Source of the DNA: Diploptera punctata
Lineage: Eukaryota; Arthropoda; Insecta; Blattodea; Blaberidae
Assembly (NCBI GenBank): GCA_030220185.1
Contig: JASPKZ010007541.1
Coordinates: 689,501 to 753,500 of the forward strand
DNA length: 64,000 nt
Direction of reading: 5' to 3'
The notes under the pieces are model-generated. The model ran no database searches. It saw only the letters and a list, made by a program, of their open reading frames with translations, and was not told the origin of the DNA. The translations under genes and the position numbers were made by a program. How positions within the stretch are numbered: the first letter of the stretch is position 1; every line of letters starts with the position of its first letter. Shown piece by piece: positions 10,696 through 21,004 of this stretch.

Positions 10696-11384
10696 GACTC
10701 TCTACTAAGCTAATTCAGCAACTGAATGTCACGAAAATTGCATCATCTTCATAATTGGCCATACGTGTATTGTATACATATTTAATATATGCAATTATGA
10801 TCACTTTTCTCCATTTGTTTCACAAATTTTCAATTAATCGTCTCCAAAAGAGAATAAAGGCCATAGCCGGCTAAGTGGTGGTTGAGCGGCCCCCACGTGC
10901 ATTCGTTCCAAACTTTGCCCACTAATTGCGTCTGATGGGTTACAAACTCACCCCAAATTTCAGTTTTGTAGCTGCGCTAGGGATAAAGATTAAAATACAA
11001 TTAGTATTTTTTGTAAATATTTTTTTTCTCAGGATCTACTGGACGAAGTTTTATGAAAATAATATATGTTGTAAATATATTCAAGGCGATGCACATGCAA
11101 CATTTAGAACCCAACCCCGCGAACGTAACTACCTGAAAAAAAATTAGTTTTCGTGATTTGTTTTGGTCACTCGCTCACGAGTTTTTTTTTTCTATTAGAC
11201 AATTAGACCTCTTGTACAACATAATTTTTCCAAGTCGATCGAAGAGGTGGAGCACAGTTAAAAAATTAAAATAATTTTTTTTGCACATTTTATCAACAAT
11301 TTTATTAAGATTTCTTACAATATAGTTATACTTTCGATCAATTTTTGGTGCTGTGTCATTTACGTTACTGGCCGATGAAGATTT

Positions 11385-11627
11385 TCACTGCCTCCCATAA
11401 TCATCGTCGCTATCATCATTGATGATGACAGTTGTATTCTTCTTTGCGAACAATTTACTCAGAATCGCAGCTGGTCGTAAAATCTTGGACAAATATATTC
11501 CACGTGCCTGGTAATATATGATTGCAGCTACATGAGAACAGCAACTGACAGTCCTCCTCGCATTGGCGCATTCACAATAATGTTCTTGTGATTCCTTTTG
11601 TGCCAATACTGTGAGGGGTATATTCAA
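11385..11627 (-). pseudogene. SWIM-domain transposon protein C-terminus, left arm
   Basis: Residues CECANARRTV then CSH fit the SWIM signature CxCx(n)CxH, followed by SKILRPAAILSKLF and an acidic DDSDDD tail. Homologous to 12109-12303 but lacks its own upstream domains. Confidence 0.6.
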
Positions 11628-11639
11628 CGAAGCAGCGCT

Positions 11640-12080
11640 AAATCTTCCTGGATATGTGGCGAGATTGAACTTGAAGCTTCAAAATGAGTGATTCATCTTT
11701 GACGAATTGTATATTTACGTTCCCAGCTTCGTCAATCATTTCTGCAAGATATGATATGGCTTGTGAAAACTGGTATGACCCGGTGAACAGAATTTTAGCT
11801 CTTTCACAGTCATTTCCGGAAAATCTAGTAGATCATCCGATGAAATACTTTGAAAAGGTATTTTTTTACGAAGCCATCCGTTCTCTTCGACCTCAATCGC
11901 TAACATATTTTCGACACTGTTCTGAATTTTCATTCTCTCCAAGACTTCATCTGCACATTCTGCATTGGATGTGAAACGATTTCAAAACTTATTATGCAGA
12001 AATGATGCGATTCTAAAGTAACTACCCACTTTTGGAAGCATTTTATTATCTAATTTTTTATCACGGAGTTGATATTTCTG
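11640..12080 (-). pseudogene. Upstream remnant of the SWIM transposon protein
   Basis: The minus strand reads, with frameshifts, ERMKIQNSVENMLAI, EENGWLRKKIPFQ, then SYQFSQAISYLAEMIDEAG and QSRHISRKIYRCFVEY. The last block normally precedes the SWIM motif in such proteins. Frame breaks near 11630 and 11800 separate it from 11385-11627. Confidence 0.5.
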
Positions 12081-12108
12081 TTTGATTATACCATGAACAG
12101 ATAGGCCT

Positions 12109-12303
12109 ATGTACCAATATTATTGTGAATGCGCCAATGGGAAGAGGACTGTCGGTTTCTGTTCTCATGTAGCTACAATCATATATTACCTGGCACATGG
12201 AAGATATTTGTCCAAGATTTTACGACCAGCTGCGATTCTGAGTAAATTGTTCGCAAAGAAGAATACAACTGCCATCATCAATGATGATAGCGATGATGAT
12301 TAA
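12109..12303 (+). pseudogene. SWIM-domain transposon protein C-terminus, right arm
   Basis: YYCECANGKRTV, CSHVATIIYYLAHG, then SKILRPAAILSKLF and a DDSDDD end. It is the inverted partner of 11385-11627; both keep the metal-binding C/C/C/H set. Confidence 0.6.
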
Positions 12304-12854
12304 GGGAGGCAGTGAAAATCTTCATCGGCCAGTAACGTAAATGACACAGCACCAAAAATTGATCGAAAGTATAATTATATTGTAAGAAATCTTAATAAAA
12401 TTTAGATAAAATGTGCAAAAAAATTGTATTTTAATTTTTTTAACTATGCTCCACCTCTTCGATCGACTTGGAAAATTATATGTTGTAGAAAGAGGTCCGA
12501 TTGTCTAATAGAAAAAACTCGTAATTGTATCTCGTGAGCGAGTGACCGAAAAAAAAATCACGAAAACTAATTTTTTTCAGGTAGTTACGTTCGTGGGATT
12601 GAGTTCTCGATTTTTCTGTGAATCGCCTTGAATATATTTACAACATTTTTTTTTTCATAAAAATCGGTCCCGTAGATCCTGAGAATAATAATTTTTACAA
12701 AAAATGCTAGTTGTATTTTTATAATTGTTCCTAGTGCAGCTAAAAGCTTGAAATTTGGTGTGAGTTTGTAACCCATTAGACGCAACGTTTGGCCAAAATT
12801 TGGAACGAATGCGCGTGGGGGCCGCTCATCCCCTACTTGGCCGGCTATGGCCTT

Positions 12855-13426
12855 CATATTGTCTAGTTTCTCTATTTAATATTCTTCATATTTCAACTCC
12901 ACAAATTATATAGCCTATCGCTTCAAGGATTATCCTCGAAACGCATTTGAAATGCACATTATTTATTGTTGCTATTTATTATGTCATCAATGATTAATAG
13001 AATTCAGGCATAAATCTCGCTGGATCGGATTACTTTTCCTTCTCATGAAGCTAGTTTTTAATAATGTACAGGGTGTTTCTGTATGTAAAGAATTATCATT
13101 AATTTAGTTATTTTTTCTCCCATAACATCAACACTTGTAATAGAATGTTAATTTAATGTGCATTATATACGTAATACTAATTTCATTGATCTCACTGGAA
13201 TTTGTATGTGCTATTTTACGGAAAACTTGTACTGTGTCATTATTTTTACTATGTTCCGGCAGAGATCTGCAAACATATCAGCCGGATCATACCTTGTACT
13301 GTAACGAGTGATTGTAAGAAATTAGGTTTTGCAATGTTTGTTTACCTCTCGTTAAAATATTTGAATCCATTTATTAAAATGAAACAAAATAAAACGTAAG
13401 TTTTCAATAATTTAAATATTACTCCT
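12855..13426. other. Spacer with a solo terminal-repeat-like motif
   Basis: tacagggtgtttctg at about 13068 equals the start of the transposon terminus at 35422, but no partner was seen nearby. Otherwise AT-rich without a gene. Confidence 0.35.
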
Positions 13427-13530
13427 GATCTTCTTCTTCTACTACAAGGTTTTGGCTATGCAGCCTGTTCCGGCGAAGTTAAAAGTGGAGTCCATTTTCT
13501 ACGTGGTCTGCCTTCTGATATAACTCACGA
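13427..13530 (-). mobile_element. LINE-B type 3' end with (GAA)n tail
   Basis: The minus strand ends in GAAGAAGAAG (seen as cttcttcttct). It encodes just before this a degenerate RRQT..KMDSTFNFAGTGCIAK stretch, matching the end region of other LINE-B copies. Confidence 0.45.
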
Positions 13531-13734
13531 ACACATCGCGGTGAACGTATAAATAAGGACAGACAGTGGACAGAATTGCCAGTCTCTAGACAACCCAAGG
13601 ATTATTGTGTCATTAATACTATGATTATCGTATTAAACTAATGGATATATGTGTGTAGTTTACATTCATTTTTTTATGTTTCATAATATAACTTCTATAT
13701 ATGTTTCACTGTAATTCATAATTTATAATTATTT

Positions 13735-13794
13735 TGGTGCTGGTTGAATGAAAGAGAAACCCTTATCGCTTAATTCTGCCAGAGTATATAAAAA

Positions 13795-13855
<61 letters not shown>

Positions 13856-13877
13856 GTATATATATATATATATATAT
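13735..13877 (+). mobile_element. LINE 3'-end motif with (ATT)n and (TA)n tail
   Basis: ggtgctggttgaatgaaagag, then ttaattctgccag and ATT repeats (13795-13855) followed by TA repeats. Same signature as 10084 and 25921. Confidence 0.5.
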
Positions 13878-13966
13878 AAACCCAAAAACCAAATTAAAAT
13901 GTTAAGAGTCCGACACGTTTCAATAGTTTATCATGACGATCAATAATCAGTCATGATAGTGATAAC

Positions 13967-14170
13967 TAACTAACTCACTGGCACTATCGAACTCGCAGGT
14001 ACATAGCCGCGCGGACATAAGCTCTCCATACATCCCTATCCTGAGCTAATGTTTTCCAATCATGCCCTGTATAATCTAGTTCCCTCAAATCATAGTTAAT
14101 GTTATCCTCCCACCTCATTCTTGGTCTACCAACTGAGCGTTTCCCTCTGCTTTTCCTACAAGAAGCTTCC
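13967..14170 (-). mobile_element. LINE-A 3' fragment inside F1
   Basis: Starts with the complement of the GTTA tail and GTGCCAGTGAGTTAG signature and encodes on the minus strand GKRSVGRPRMRWEDNINYD...WKTLAQDRDVW in a clean 62-codon frame (13984-14172). Only the last 200 bp of the LINE were copied. Confidence 0.85.
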
Positions 14171-14218
14171 ATGCGTGATAGCGCCGCTAATGAAACACGT
14201 TGACTCTTTTAAATTTTT

Positions 14219-14632
14219 ATCGCCCGCGGAGGACTAGTGGTTATGCTCCTTGCATCTGGTTCCGAGGGTCGCGGGTTCAAACACGGTCGGGGTCGTTGGA
14301 TTTTTTAGGATGGAAAAATCCAAGGAGCAAGTCCTCCGGGAGGGACTTTAAGCCGAGGGTCCCGAGTCTGAAGATTTTCAGGCTCGTAAAAGATCCTTAA
14401 GCCTGAATGAAAGGCATCTAAGCAAAATTTACCGAATTTTCCCGTGCTAGTACTACCTTGGTTTCCTAGATGTCACTATGAGGCGGAACGCTGAACACGG
14501 ACCACTCAAGTGACATCTATACGAAAACAAGTGTAACTAAATTAGTATGGTTCAAATTCTTCCCTGTAGGGAGAGACCGCCTAAATCTCTGTTAAGGGAA
14601 ACATGGGCTTACAAGAAGAAGAATTAAGTGAT
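14219..14632 (+). mobile_element. SINE S1, full-length-like, about 410 bp
   Basis: The head gaggactagtggttatgctcc (A-box-like) and cgggttcaaac (B-box-like) are followed by paired blocks (ggattttttaggatggaaaa; agattttcaggctcg) and a 3' part ending tacaagaagaagaat. Other copies: 16533-16920 (plus) and 28773-29146 (minus). Confidence 0.8.
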
Positions 14633-14702
14633 TTGGGTTTATATTGGCTTTGTGTAATAAAATTGTATCACCAAGAAAATCCTATTTATTAATATATTAT
14701 TT

Positions 14703-14752
14703 TATTATTATTATTATTATTATTGTTATTATTATTACTATTATTATTATGT
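14703..14752. repeat. (ATT)n microsatellite
   Basis: ATT triplets with a few G substitutions at the end of F1. Confidence 0.9.
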
Positions 14753-14754
14753 AC

Positions 14755-15060
14755 GGCGAATGCACGAAGAAAAGTTAGCCAGAAAAACGTTGGATTGGTG
14801 TTCCCCTGGAAGAAGAAGGAAAGGAAGACCTCGAAACTCGTGGATGCAAGAAATAAGAACTGGAATGAGAACAAGAGGACTGGAGGTCAAGGAGTAGATG
14901 GATAGAGATGAGTGGAGAAAGGCAATACAATTTTAAGCACAGAAAGATGTGTAGACAGTTAGACAGTAATGCAAGCTAGAGGGCTAAGCATCGAAGATGC
15001 CCAAGACCGTAAGCTTTGGAGGTTTGGCACGGGAAGACGGCAGCAGCTGTAAAAATCCGA
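14755..15060 (+). mobile_element. Two LINE 3' coding ends of other families
   Basis: 14757-14955 encodes KTLDWCSPGRRRKGRPRNSW followed by QEIRTGMRTRGLE and MDRDEWRKAIQF. 14970-15052 encodes LSIEDAQDRKLWRFGTGRRQ. Both are typical last residues of non-LTR elements (GRP..W, then DR..WR), but of different lineages from LINE-A and LINE-B. Short 5'-truncated pieces. Confidence 0.6.
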
Positions 15061-15118
15061 AGATAGGTAGAAGATGTGTAGACATTAAAAATATGTATAT
15101 AAATTAATAAATAAGTTG

Positions 15119-15119
15119 C

Positions 15120-15151
<32 letters not shown>
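15119..15151. repeat. (ATT)n microsatellite
   Basis: Perfect triplets directly before the S2 head. Confidence 0.9.
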
Positions 15152-15152
<1 letters not shown>

Positions 15153-15472
15153 GGGGGACGCCGTAGCGTAGTGGTTAAGGCACTGAGCTACAAGCTGGAG
15201 GGTCGAGGGTTGAAGTCCCGTTGGGTCAGGATTTTTAAACTGACCCAAACCCTCTGGCGGCACTATGACCCTGGGGTCGACTCAGCCTCTAACGGAAATG
15301 AGTACCAGATGCTTGTTCTGGGGGTAAAGGCGGCCGTCGCGCTGGGCTGACAACCCGGCTGACATAAAGTGCCGATTGTCTAGAAAAAGTGGGAGCCTTA
15401 ACCTCCTATTACCCCAGGGGCCTCCGGGCCTGTTGTGGGATCACTTTACTTTACTTTTACTTTACTTTATTA
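15152..15472 (+). mobile_element. SINE S2, complete-looking, about 320 bp
   Basis: Head ggacgccgtagcgtagtggt (A box) and gtcgagggttgaagtcc (B box), body with gcctctaacggaaatgagtac, 3' end in repeats of ctttacttta. Other copies: 33936-34208 (minus), 43722-43928 (plus, shortened) and 60723-61022 (minus). Confidence 0.8.
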
Positions 15473-15529
15473 TTATTATTATTGTTATTATTATTATTAT
15501 TACATTACAGTAGTCCATAAAATCATAAA

Positions 15530-15715
15530 TCACCAAACTAAAATGTTAAGAGTCAATGCGTTTCAATAGCGGCACTACCATTATCAAGACAGTCAATAAT
15601 CAGTCTTGATATTGAAAAGCGTTGACTTTTTTATTTTCTAATTTGGTGATTTGCGTTTTTATTAACTTTGTGCAATAGAATTTTATCACCAAGAAGATCC
15701 TATTTATTAATATAT
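15530..15715. mobile_element. Foldback element F1, unbroken copy
   Basis: The left part aaatcaccaaactaaaatgtt, agtcaatgcgtttcaatag is inverted at 15615-15650 as gaaaagcgttgacttttttat, then ggtgatttgcg. The GAAA.GCGTTGAC core is shared with Penelope-like element ends; that assignment is inference. Confidence 0.65.
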
Positions 15716-16532
15716 TGTTATTATTATTATTTATTTATTGAATAGCTTTAATAGATTAGAGTTTTCGCTTAGTGTTTGTGTAATATTTTTCCATATGAAT
15801 ATAAAGCATGAAATTAAAGCAAGCCTACATTCGAGAAACGTAACGCTTACACACAGCTGTAATTGGAAGGGCATTGATACAAAATAAAACGAAAAAAAAA
15901 ACTGGATCGTATTCAATTTAAATCGACAACAGCAACAATATTGGCATTAGATTTTTCTATTAATTGTTTCATCACACCATCCCGGAAATTCGATTTCCTG
16001 GTTGCACATTCAGAACTAAATTTGATTGTGGATATCAACTTTCTGTGATTAATATTATTGTCACATAGACTGGATTCATTACTCTGTTTAATGTATCATT
16101 TTGTCCGAATGCGATATGCGTAACAAAGAAGTATAATTTGCAATAGTATTAATAGGTTTATAATTTTACGCAAGAGAAGCGCATTTTCAAGCAATATCAA
16201 TCTTCATTTCTATTACAACGCAGTAAACTAATTATTAATTCTAAAACGTAATCCCGTTAGTTTTATGGCATGCAGGTAATTGTTCATAGGGATAGAGAAA
16301 TATTTAAATTGCCCTATATTATCTTACGTAGACAAAAACAGGAATAGGATCTCGTGTTTTTTATTTTTTTAAGTCATTATGTAACACCGGATCCAATTCA
16401 ATTTATAGAAAATTTAAGACAAATTATGTAAAGTTTCGAGTAGATAAAAATTAATTATCGCTTCCAATCTCGAGATTTATGTTTAAAGCTTTAGCTAAAA
16501 CATGAACCTAACATGGGTAGTTAAAACATGTG
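15716..16532. other. AT-rich spacer
   Basis: No supported gene or repeat family. The short minus ORF 15731-15916 is a Phe/Ser-rich accident of an A-rich strand. Confidence 0.4.
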
Positions 16533-16922
16533 GACTAGTGGTTATCTGATCCGGAGGGTCGCGGGTTCAAACCCGGCCGGGGTCGATATATTTTTTTAGG
16601 ATGGAAAAATCCAAAGAACAAATCCTCCGGGTGGGACTTTAAGCCGCGGTTCCCGAGTCTGAAGATTTTCAGGCTTATAAAAGATCCTTAAGCCAGAATG
16701 AAACGCCTCTAAGCAAAAATCTACCGAATTTTCCCGTCCTAGTACTACCCTGGTTTCTTAGATGTCAGTATGAGGCGGAACACTGACCACGGACCACTCA
16801 AATGAGACATCTATACGAAAACAAGTGTAACTAAATTTGTATGGTTCAAATTCTTCACTGTAGGGGGAGAGCGCCTAAATCTCTGTTAAGGGAAACTTGG
16901 GCTTATAAGATACAAGAAGATA
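16533..16922 (+). mobile_element. SINE S1 copy
   Basis: Head gtggactagtggttatctg and B box cgggttcaaacccgg, then the same body blocks as 14219-14632, ending ggcttataagatacaagaag. Confidence 0.8.
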
Positions 16923-17063
16923 ACCCAAAACCTAAATTTCTTTATTGGTATTTTCTTACGTAAATTTATAATGACACATTTAAGTATATTAGATCTTTGT
17001 GTTACTTAATTAAAATGTATATATTTTGTTTTCCCACTCCCTTTTACTAAAACTTTGTAATAA

Positions 17064-17092
17064 ATTAATTATATATATATATATATATATAT
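17064..17092. repeat. (TA)n microsatellite
   Basis: About 14 TA units within an otherwise featureless stretch 16923-17212. Confidence 0.9.
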
Positions 17093-17212
17093 AGGGCCTA
17101 TATTATTTCAGGAACTAAACTGCACACAAGCACGAACACTTGCTCATTCGGTTGTCAATAATGTGTACAGCATTTATTTGTGAATGAAATTTGTTACTAT
17201 ATTCTTATTCTT

Positions 17213-17540
17213 AGGCGCCTTCGTGGCGCAGGCGATTAAACGCTCGCCTCTCACCGCTGGGGTCTCGGAGATGGAGTCTAGGTCACTTCATATGGGTTTC
17301 GTGGTGAACGAAACGTAGCTTGGGCAGGTTTTTCTCGCAGTTTTTTTTCCCCGTTTTCCCCTGCCAAAATTTCATTCCACCATTTGTCCATACTCATCTC
17401 ATCCATTTCGTTTCATTTCGGTCATCTGCCCCTGTGATGGTGCGTCAGGCGTGGTCGGCCGGCAACCTTGTCATTCACAGACCTCTATATAATGGGTATC
17501 ATCTCATCTCATCCCTCGACCCGATCCTGAGTTGGACAAG
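17213..17540 (+). mobile_element. tRNA-headed SINE (family S4)
   Basis: Head ggcgccttcgtggcgcaggc with an A-box-like core, a weak B-box region (ggagatggagtctagg), a T/C-rich middle and repeated catctcatc units near the end. Only one copy was seen here. The frame 17320-17727 is read through this SINE and the microsatellite behind it, so I do not treat it as a gene. Confidence 0.5.
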
Positions 17541-17649
17541 AGTTGAGGATATTTATATTGTTTATATTCTTATTCTTATCACGTTCGATAAAAAGGAACT
17601 GAAGGGGTTATACTTCCTACAATCTTCAGTATTCTTTTCACACACACAC

Positions 17650-17689
<40 letters not shown>

Positions 17690-18142
17690 TTAATTTGTTA
17701 TCAAGATTATCGTCTTTAAATTGTTAGTTCCCAGTTAAACCAATTACATTAAAGTTTTAACATCAATGTAATGTTGTGACTTGATTTTGATGAATGGCTG
17801 TATTTGTGCCACAACACTGTATAATTCTACTGACATCATTTGCGTCAAATTGGAAAAACAATACAAACATACAGAGAACCAGGTTAATGTGTTTCCTTCC
17901 CTGTAATCTCGTAACCGTATTGAACAGAATCCCAAGCTTTTATTTGCATACACTAGCCTCAAACCCATGTTTGTACTAAAGTACTTTCACCCTCAAATCC
18001 TTCCTCTGTATTTTTCACATTTGTAATTGAAAAGGACATTAGAGAAAGCTTTAAAGCTGGAGATTGAATTCAAGCACTTGAAACTCAACTCTTTTATAAT
18101 TGGCATATTATTAAACTCTACGTTACATTGTGTTATAATGCT

Positions 18143-18143
<1 letters not shown>
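17541..18143. other. Spacer with (CA)n(TA)n at 17640-17686
   Basis: No supported gene. Short ORFs on both strands overlap each other and lack domains. Confidence 0.4.
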
Positions 18144-18196
<53 letters not shown>

Positions 18197-18199
18197 TTT
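18144..18199. repeat. (CA)n-(TA)n-(TG)n palindromic microsatellite
   Basis: CA repeats change to TA and then TG, making a self-complementary tract. Small frames crossing it are artefacts. Confidence 0.9.
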
Positions 18200-18440
18200 T
18201 TTTTTATTTATTTTATTATTCAACTGCATGCTCCATTACGTGGAATAATACTACGTGCATTGTGGTGTTCTTATTATACAACTATAAAATTAAACAGTGT
18301 TTACAATTAATCTTACTTAAAGCTAGATGGTTTACTATATACAATACTATTGTTTTATGTTTTTCTTAACCTAAAGTGTATCAAATTTAATTGTATTTGA
18401 AAATATTGAAAATTCCTTAGTGTAATTGTCAATGAGTTCA

Positions 18441-18575
18441 TTGTATGTGTGTGTGTGTGTGCGCGTGCGTTGCGCGCGTGTGTGCGCGCGTGTGTGCGCG
18501 TGTGCGCGCGTGTGTGTGTGCGTGCGTGCGTGTGTCCCTGTGTACGTGTGTGATTGTGTGATTGTGTGATTGTGT

Positions 18576-18668
<93 letters not shown>
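18441..18668. repeat. (TG)n / (CG)-interspersed microsatellite, about 230 bp
   Basis: Long alternating purine-pyrimidine tract with GCGCG and GATT interruptions (four tgtgtgattg units near 18550), a candidate for Z-DNA formation. His/Thr-rich frames on the minus strand are artefacts. Confidence 0.95.
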
Positions 18669-18814
18669 ATAGCAACGGGAAGCTACCACACCTATAATTC
18701 CCTAGTAAATCTGTAAAGCATACCTTGAAAATATTGTGATTGCAGTGAAAGATCTGTCCTTAGGCAGAAGAACATTTTAGAAAAAATATATATATATAAT
18801 ATTTTCACCACTAT

Positions 18815-19195
18815 AGGCCTAATAGTGAGGTAGCGTGCTGCCTTGTCATGCTGCGAGACCGGGTTCGATGCACAATCGGGACATGTTTCCTCAGAGAGGT
18901 TTTCGTGGTTTTTCATCACCTGTGTGACAAATATGAGGAATCTTTAAGGCACAAACGGTCCCCGAACACGATCTGGCTATCATTATCATCATCATCATCA
19001 TCATCATCATATTCGTCTCATTAGATCAAGTTTAGTTTAAGACCTTTCCTAGCGCAGCAAAACTATCATCAACACATTTCATGTCATCGGGTAGCGTAAC
19101 CCCACCTTTCAGGCCCTCAAGTTCAGTAGTCTGTTACAAATACGCAATGCCAGGAGAGAATACTAGAAATGTCGTAATCGAAACCTGGTGACATT
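18815..19195 (+). mobile_element. Chimeric SINE: S5 head with S6 tail
   Basis: Head gaggtagcgtgctgccttg with B box gggttcgatgc (18861-18871), then the S5 block acggtccccgaacacgatct (complement of the gaccgtttgg block), an (ATC)n tract 18976-19010, then the S6 tail block from 19045 (cctttcctagcgcagc, atcgggtagcgtaacccc, caatgccaggagagaa). Confidence 0.6.
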
Positions 19196-19430
19196 GATTG
19201 GCAACATTATAAAATATTACAAAAACTGTAAGGAATCAATCGTTCTGTCGAAATCATTGTAGCTTTTAATGTAAATGTTGTTTACATTACATTTCAAAAT
19301 TCTTAGCTGAAGCTTTTAAGATATAATACGCAAAATTATTGCATAAGTAAATCACTTTTCTCACTGAAATTACAGTAAATAGAGTAATTTTTTCAACATT
19401 CGATATTTATGAAATTATGGTTCACAATAA

Positions 19431-20472
19431 TGAAGAGTTACACTTATAGGAATGTGTCTAAATGGCACAAAGAGTAGTGTACGTGTAGGCAAACAGTTTT
19501 CAGACACTTTTGAAATCCACAATGGGTTGAAATAAGGAGATGCACTATCTCCTATACTTTTTAATTGTGTACTAGAGCATACCATCAAACCTTTAGAGGA
19601 TGAAGAAGGCCTACAACTCAATGGTATTAACAAGCTGTTAGATTATGCTGATGATGTAGTACTATTGGGCGATAGCCAAGAGATACTAAAGGCCAACACG
19701 CACACACTATTGAGTAACACTAAGAAATTGGGATTGGAAGTAAATATTAATAAGACAAAATATATGGCCACACGTAGAAATATATATTATTTAATGAAAA
19801 TGGAAGCTAGTGACAAATGTGGGAAATTTTGAGGAAGTGGCAGAATTCAAATATCTATGAACAATAATCACAAATAGGAATGAGATGCACAAATAAATTA
19901 AACATAGGCTTAATTCTGTAAATACATGGTGTTATGCATTAAGATACTCTTGACGTCCCAACTCCTTTCAAAAAACGTTAAACTGAAAAATGTATAAACT
20001 ATTATTCTAGCAGCTATATTATACGGATGGGAAACATGGACTCTTACTTTAATGGAAGAAACGAGATTACGAGTATTTGAGAACAAAGTTCTTAGGAAAA
20101 TTTTTGGACCAAAAACAGATGAACAGACGGGCGAATGGATAAAACTGCATAACAGTGAACTACATGGTATTTAGGAATCCAGATATAATAAGAACAGTTA
20201 AGTCTCGTAGACTGCGATTGGCAGGACATGTGGCACGAATGGGGAATGAACAACGTGTATGGAAGCTTCTTGTAGGAAAGCCAGAGGGAAAACGCCCAGT
20301 TGGTAGACCAAGAATGAGGTGGGAGAATAACATTAACTATGATTTGAGGGAAGTAGATTGCACAGGGAATGATTTGAAAACATTATCTCAGGATAGGGAT
20401 ATATGGAGAGCTTATGTCAGCGCGGCCATAAACCTACGGATTCGATAGTGCCAGTGAGTTAGTTAGTTAGTT
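19431..20472 (+). mobile_element. LINE-A copy with RT motifs
   Basis: Reads MCLNGTKSSVRVGKQF, HNGLK-stop-GDALSPILFN (RT block 4 region, about 19520-19560), then LLDYADDVVLLGD (about 19640-19680, catalytic Asp-Asp intact), NINKTKYM, the YGCETW region (YGWETW here) and a clean C-terminal frame 20155-20448 with GRPRMRWENNINYDLREVD. Ends GTGCCAGTGAGTTAGTTAGTTAG. Stops and frameshifts at several sites; endonuclease and 5' part absent. Confidence 0.9.
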
Positions 20473-20965
20473 ATAATGTAATGTTCCCTTCACTTTAAAT
20501 TGGGAGAGTGTCATTTGAAAGGGCGTCATCACGTCTAACTCTAGCCTCAACGGTCTGGTTCAATTCCTGACAGCGCAGCGGAGCGATCTAGATTTTTATC
20601 CAGACAGTAGTTAAGCTGAATTAGATTATGTTTTTTATTTAGCAGGATTCAAAATGTTTCACATCTTGCTGCGCCCAATTAATCTACTGCATTCTCCTCC
20701 ACATCTTTCATTCCAATCTACATCGTCCAATTATTTTTCCCTCGTGCTGTTCAAAATACCATCAATCCAGTTAGATATTCGTAATATGTTGTGATGTGAA
20801 TGTGTTACATATTTATTAATTTAATATTTATAATCATAATTTTAAATATATATTTTTTCTGCACCCAGCAAAAACTAGTTACAAGCATAACATTAAGCAG
20901 TATTACTAAATATTGTTATCACATATAGCTTAAATAATTTCTCTTGAAGATAGGCGTAATGGTGA

Positions 20966-20968
<3 letters not shown>
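20473..20968. other. Spacer with a possible SINE scrap
   Basis: Around 20520-20600 an A-box/B-box-like pair is faintly visible (ggtctggttcaattcc). Otherwise AT-rich. Confidence 0.3.

Positions 20969-21002
<34 letters not shown>
20969..21002. repeat. (AAT)n microsatellite
   Basis: On the minus strand it is the TTA-type tail of the LINE at 21003-21495. Confidence 0.9.

Positions 21003-21004
<2 letters not shown>

Larger units (their letters stand above)
10857..12854. mobile_element. 2.0-kb element with about 0.75-kb inverted repeats and SWIM fragments
   Basis: The left arm (10857 to about 11600) and right arm (about 12105 to 12854) are long imperfect reverse complements, starting aaggccatagccggc and ending gccggctatggcctt. 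Each arm contains the same 3' coding end of a transposon protein with a SWIM-type zinc finger, reading outward from the centre (minus in the left arm, plus in the right). About 500 bp of single-copy centre (11600-12105) holds a further minus-strand coding remnant. Such proteins with a C-terminal SWIM motif occur with insect DNA transposons; the exact superfamily is unresolved. Confidence 0.75.
13878..14702. mobile_element. Foldback element F1 split by a LINE and a SINE
   Basis: The left arm 13878-13966 (aaaaccaaattaaaatgttaag, then cacgtttcaatag) pairs with 14171-14218 (atgaaacacgttgactc, then tttaaattttt). The outer end reappears at 14633-14702 (gtgatttgggttt, then tgtgtaataaaattgtatcaccaag). 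Compare the unbroken copies 15530-15715 and 24733-24970. A LINE-A 3' end sits at 13967-14170 and SINE S1 at 14219-14632. Confidence 0.7.

Noticed and set aside
14689..14905. Frames with poly-Asn or poly-Leu runs
   Set aside because: Translation of the ATT microsatellite plus LINE sequence in the wrong frame.
15152..15240. tRNA gene
   Set aside because: It is the promoter head of SINE S2; no acceptor-stem closure seen.
17320..17727. 135-codon frame
   Set aside because: Runs through SINE S4 and a CA/TA microsatellite; no domain and biased composition.
18355..18689. His/Thr-rich frames of 83-106 codons
   Set aside because: Translation of the (CA)n/(TG)n microsatellite.
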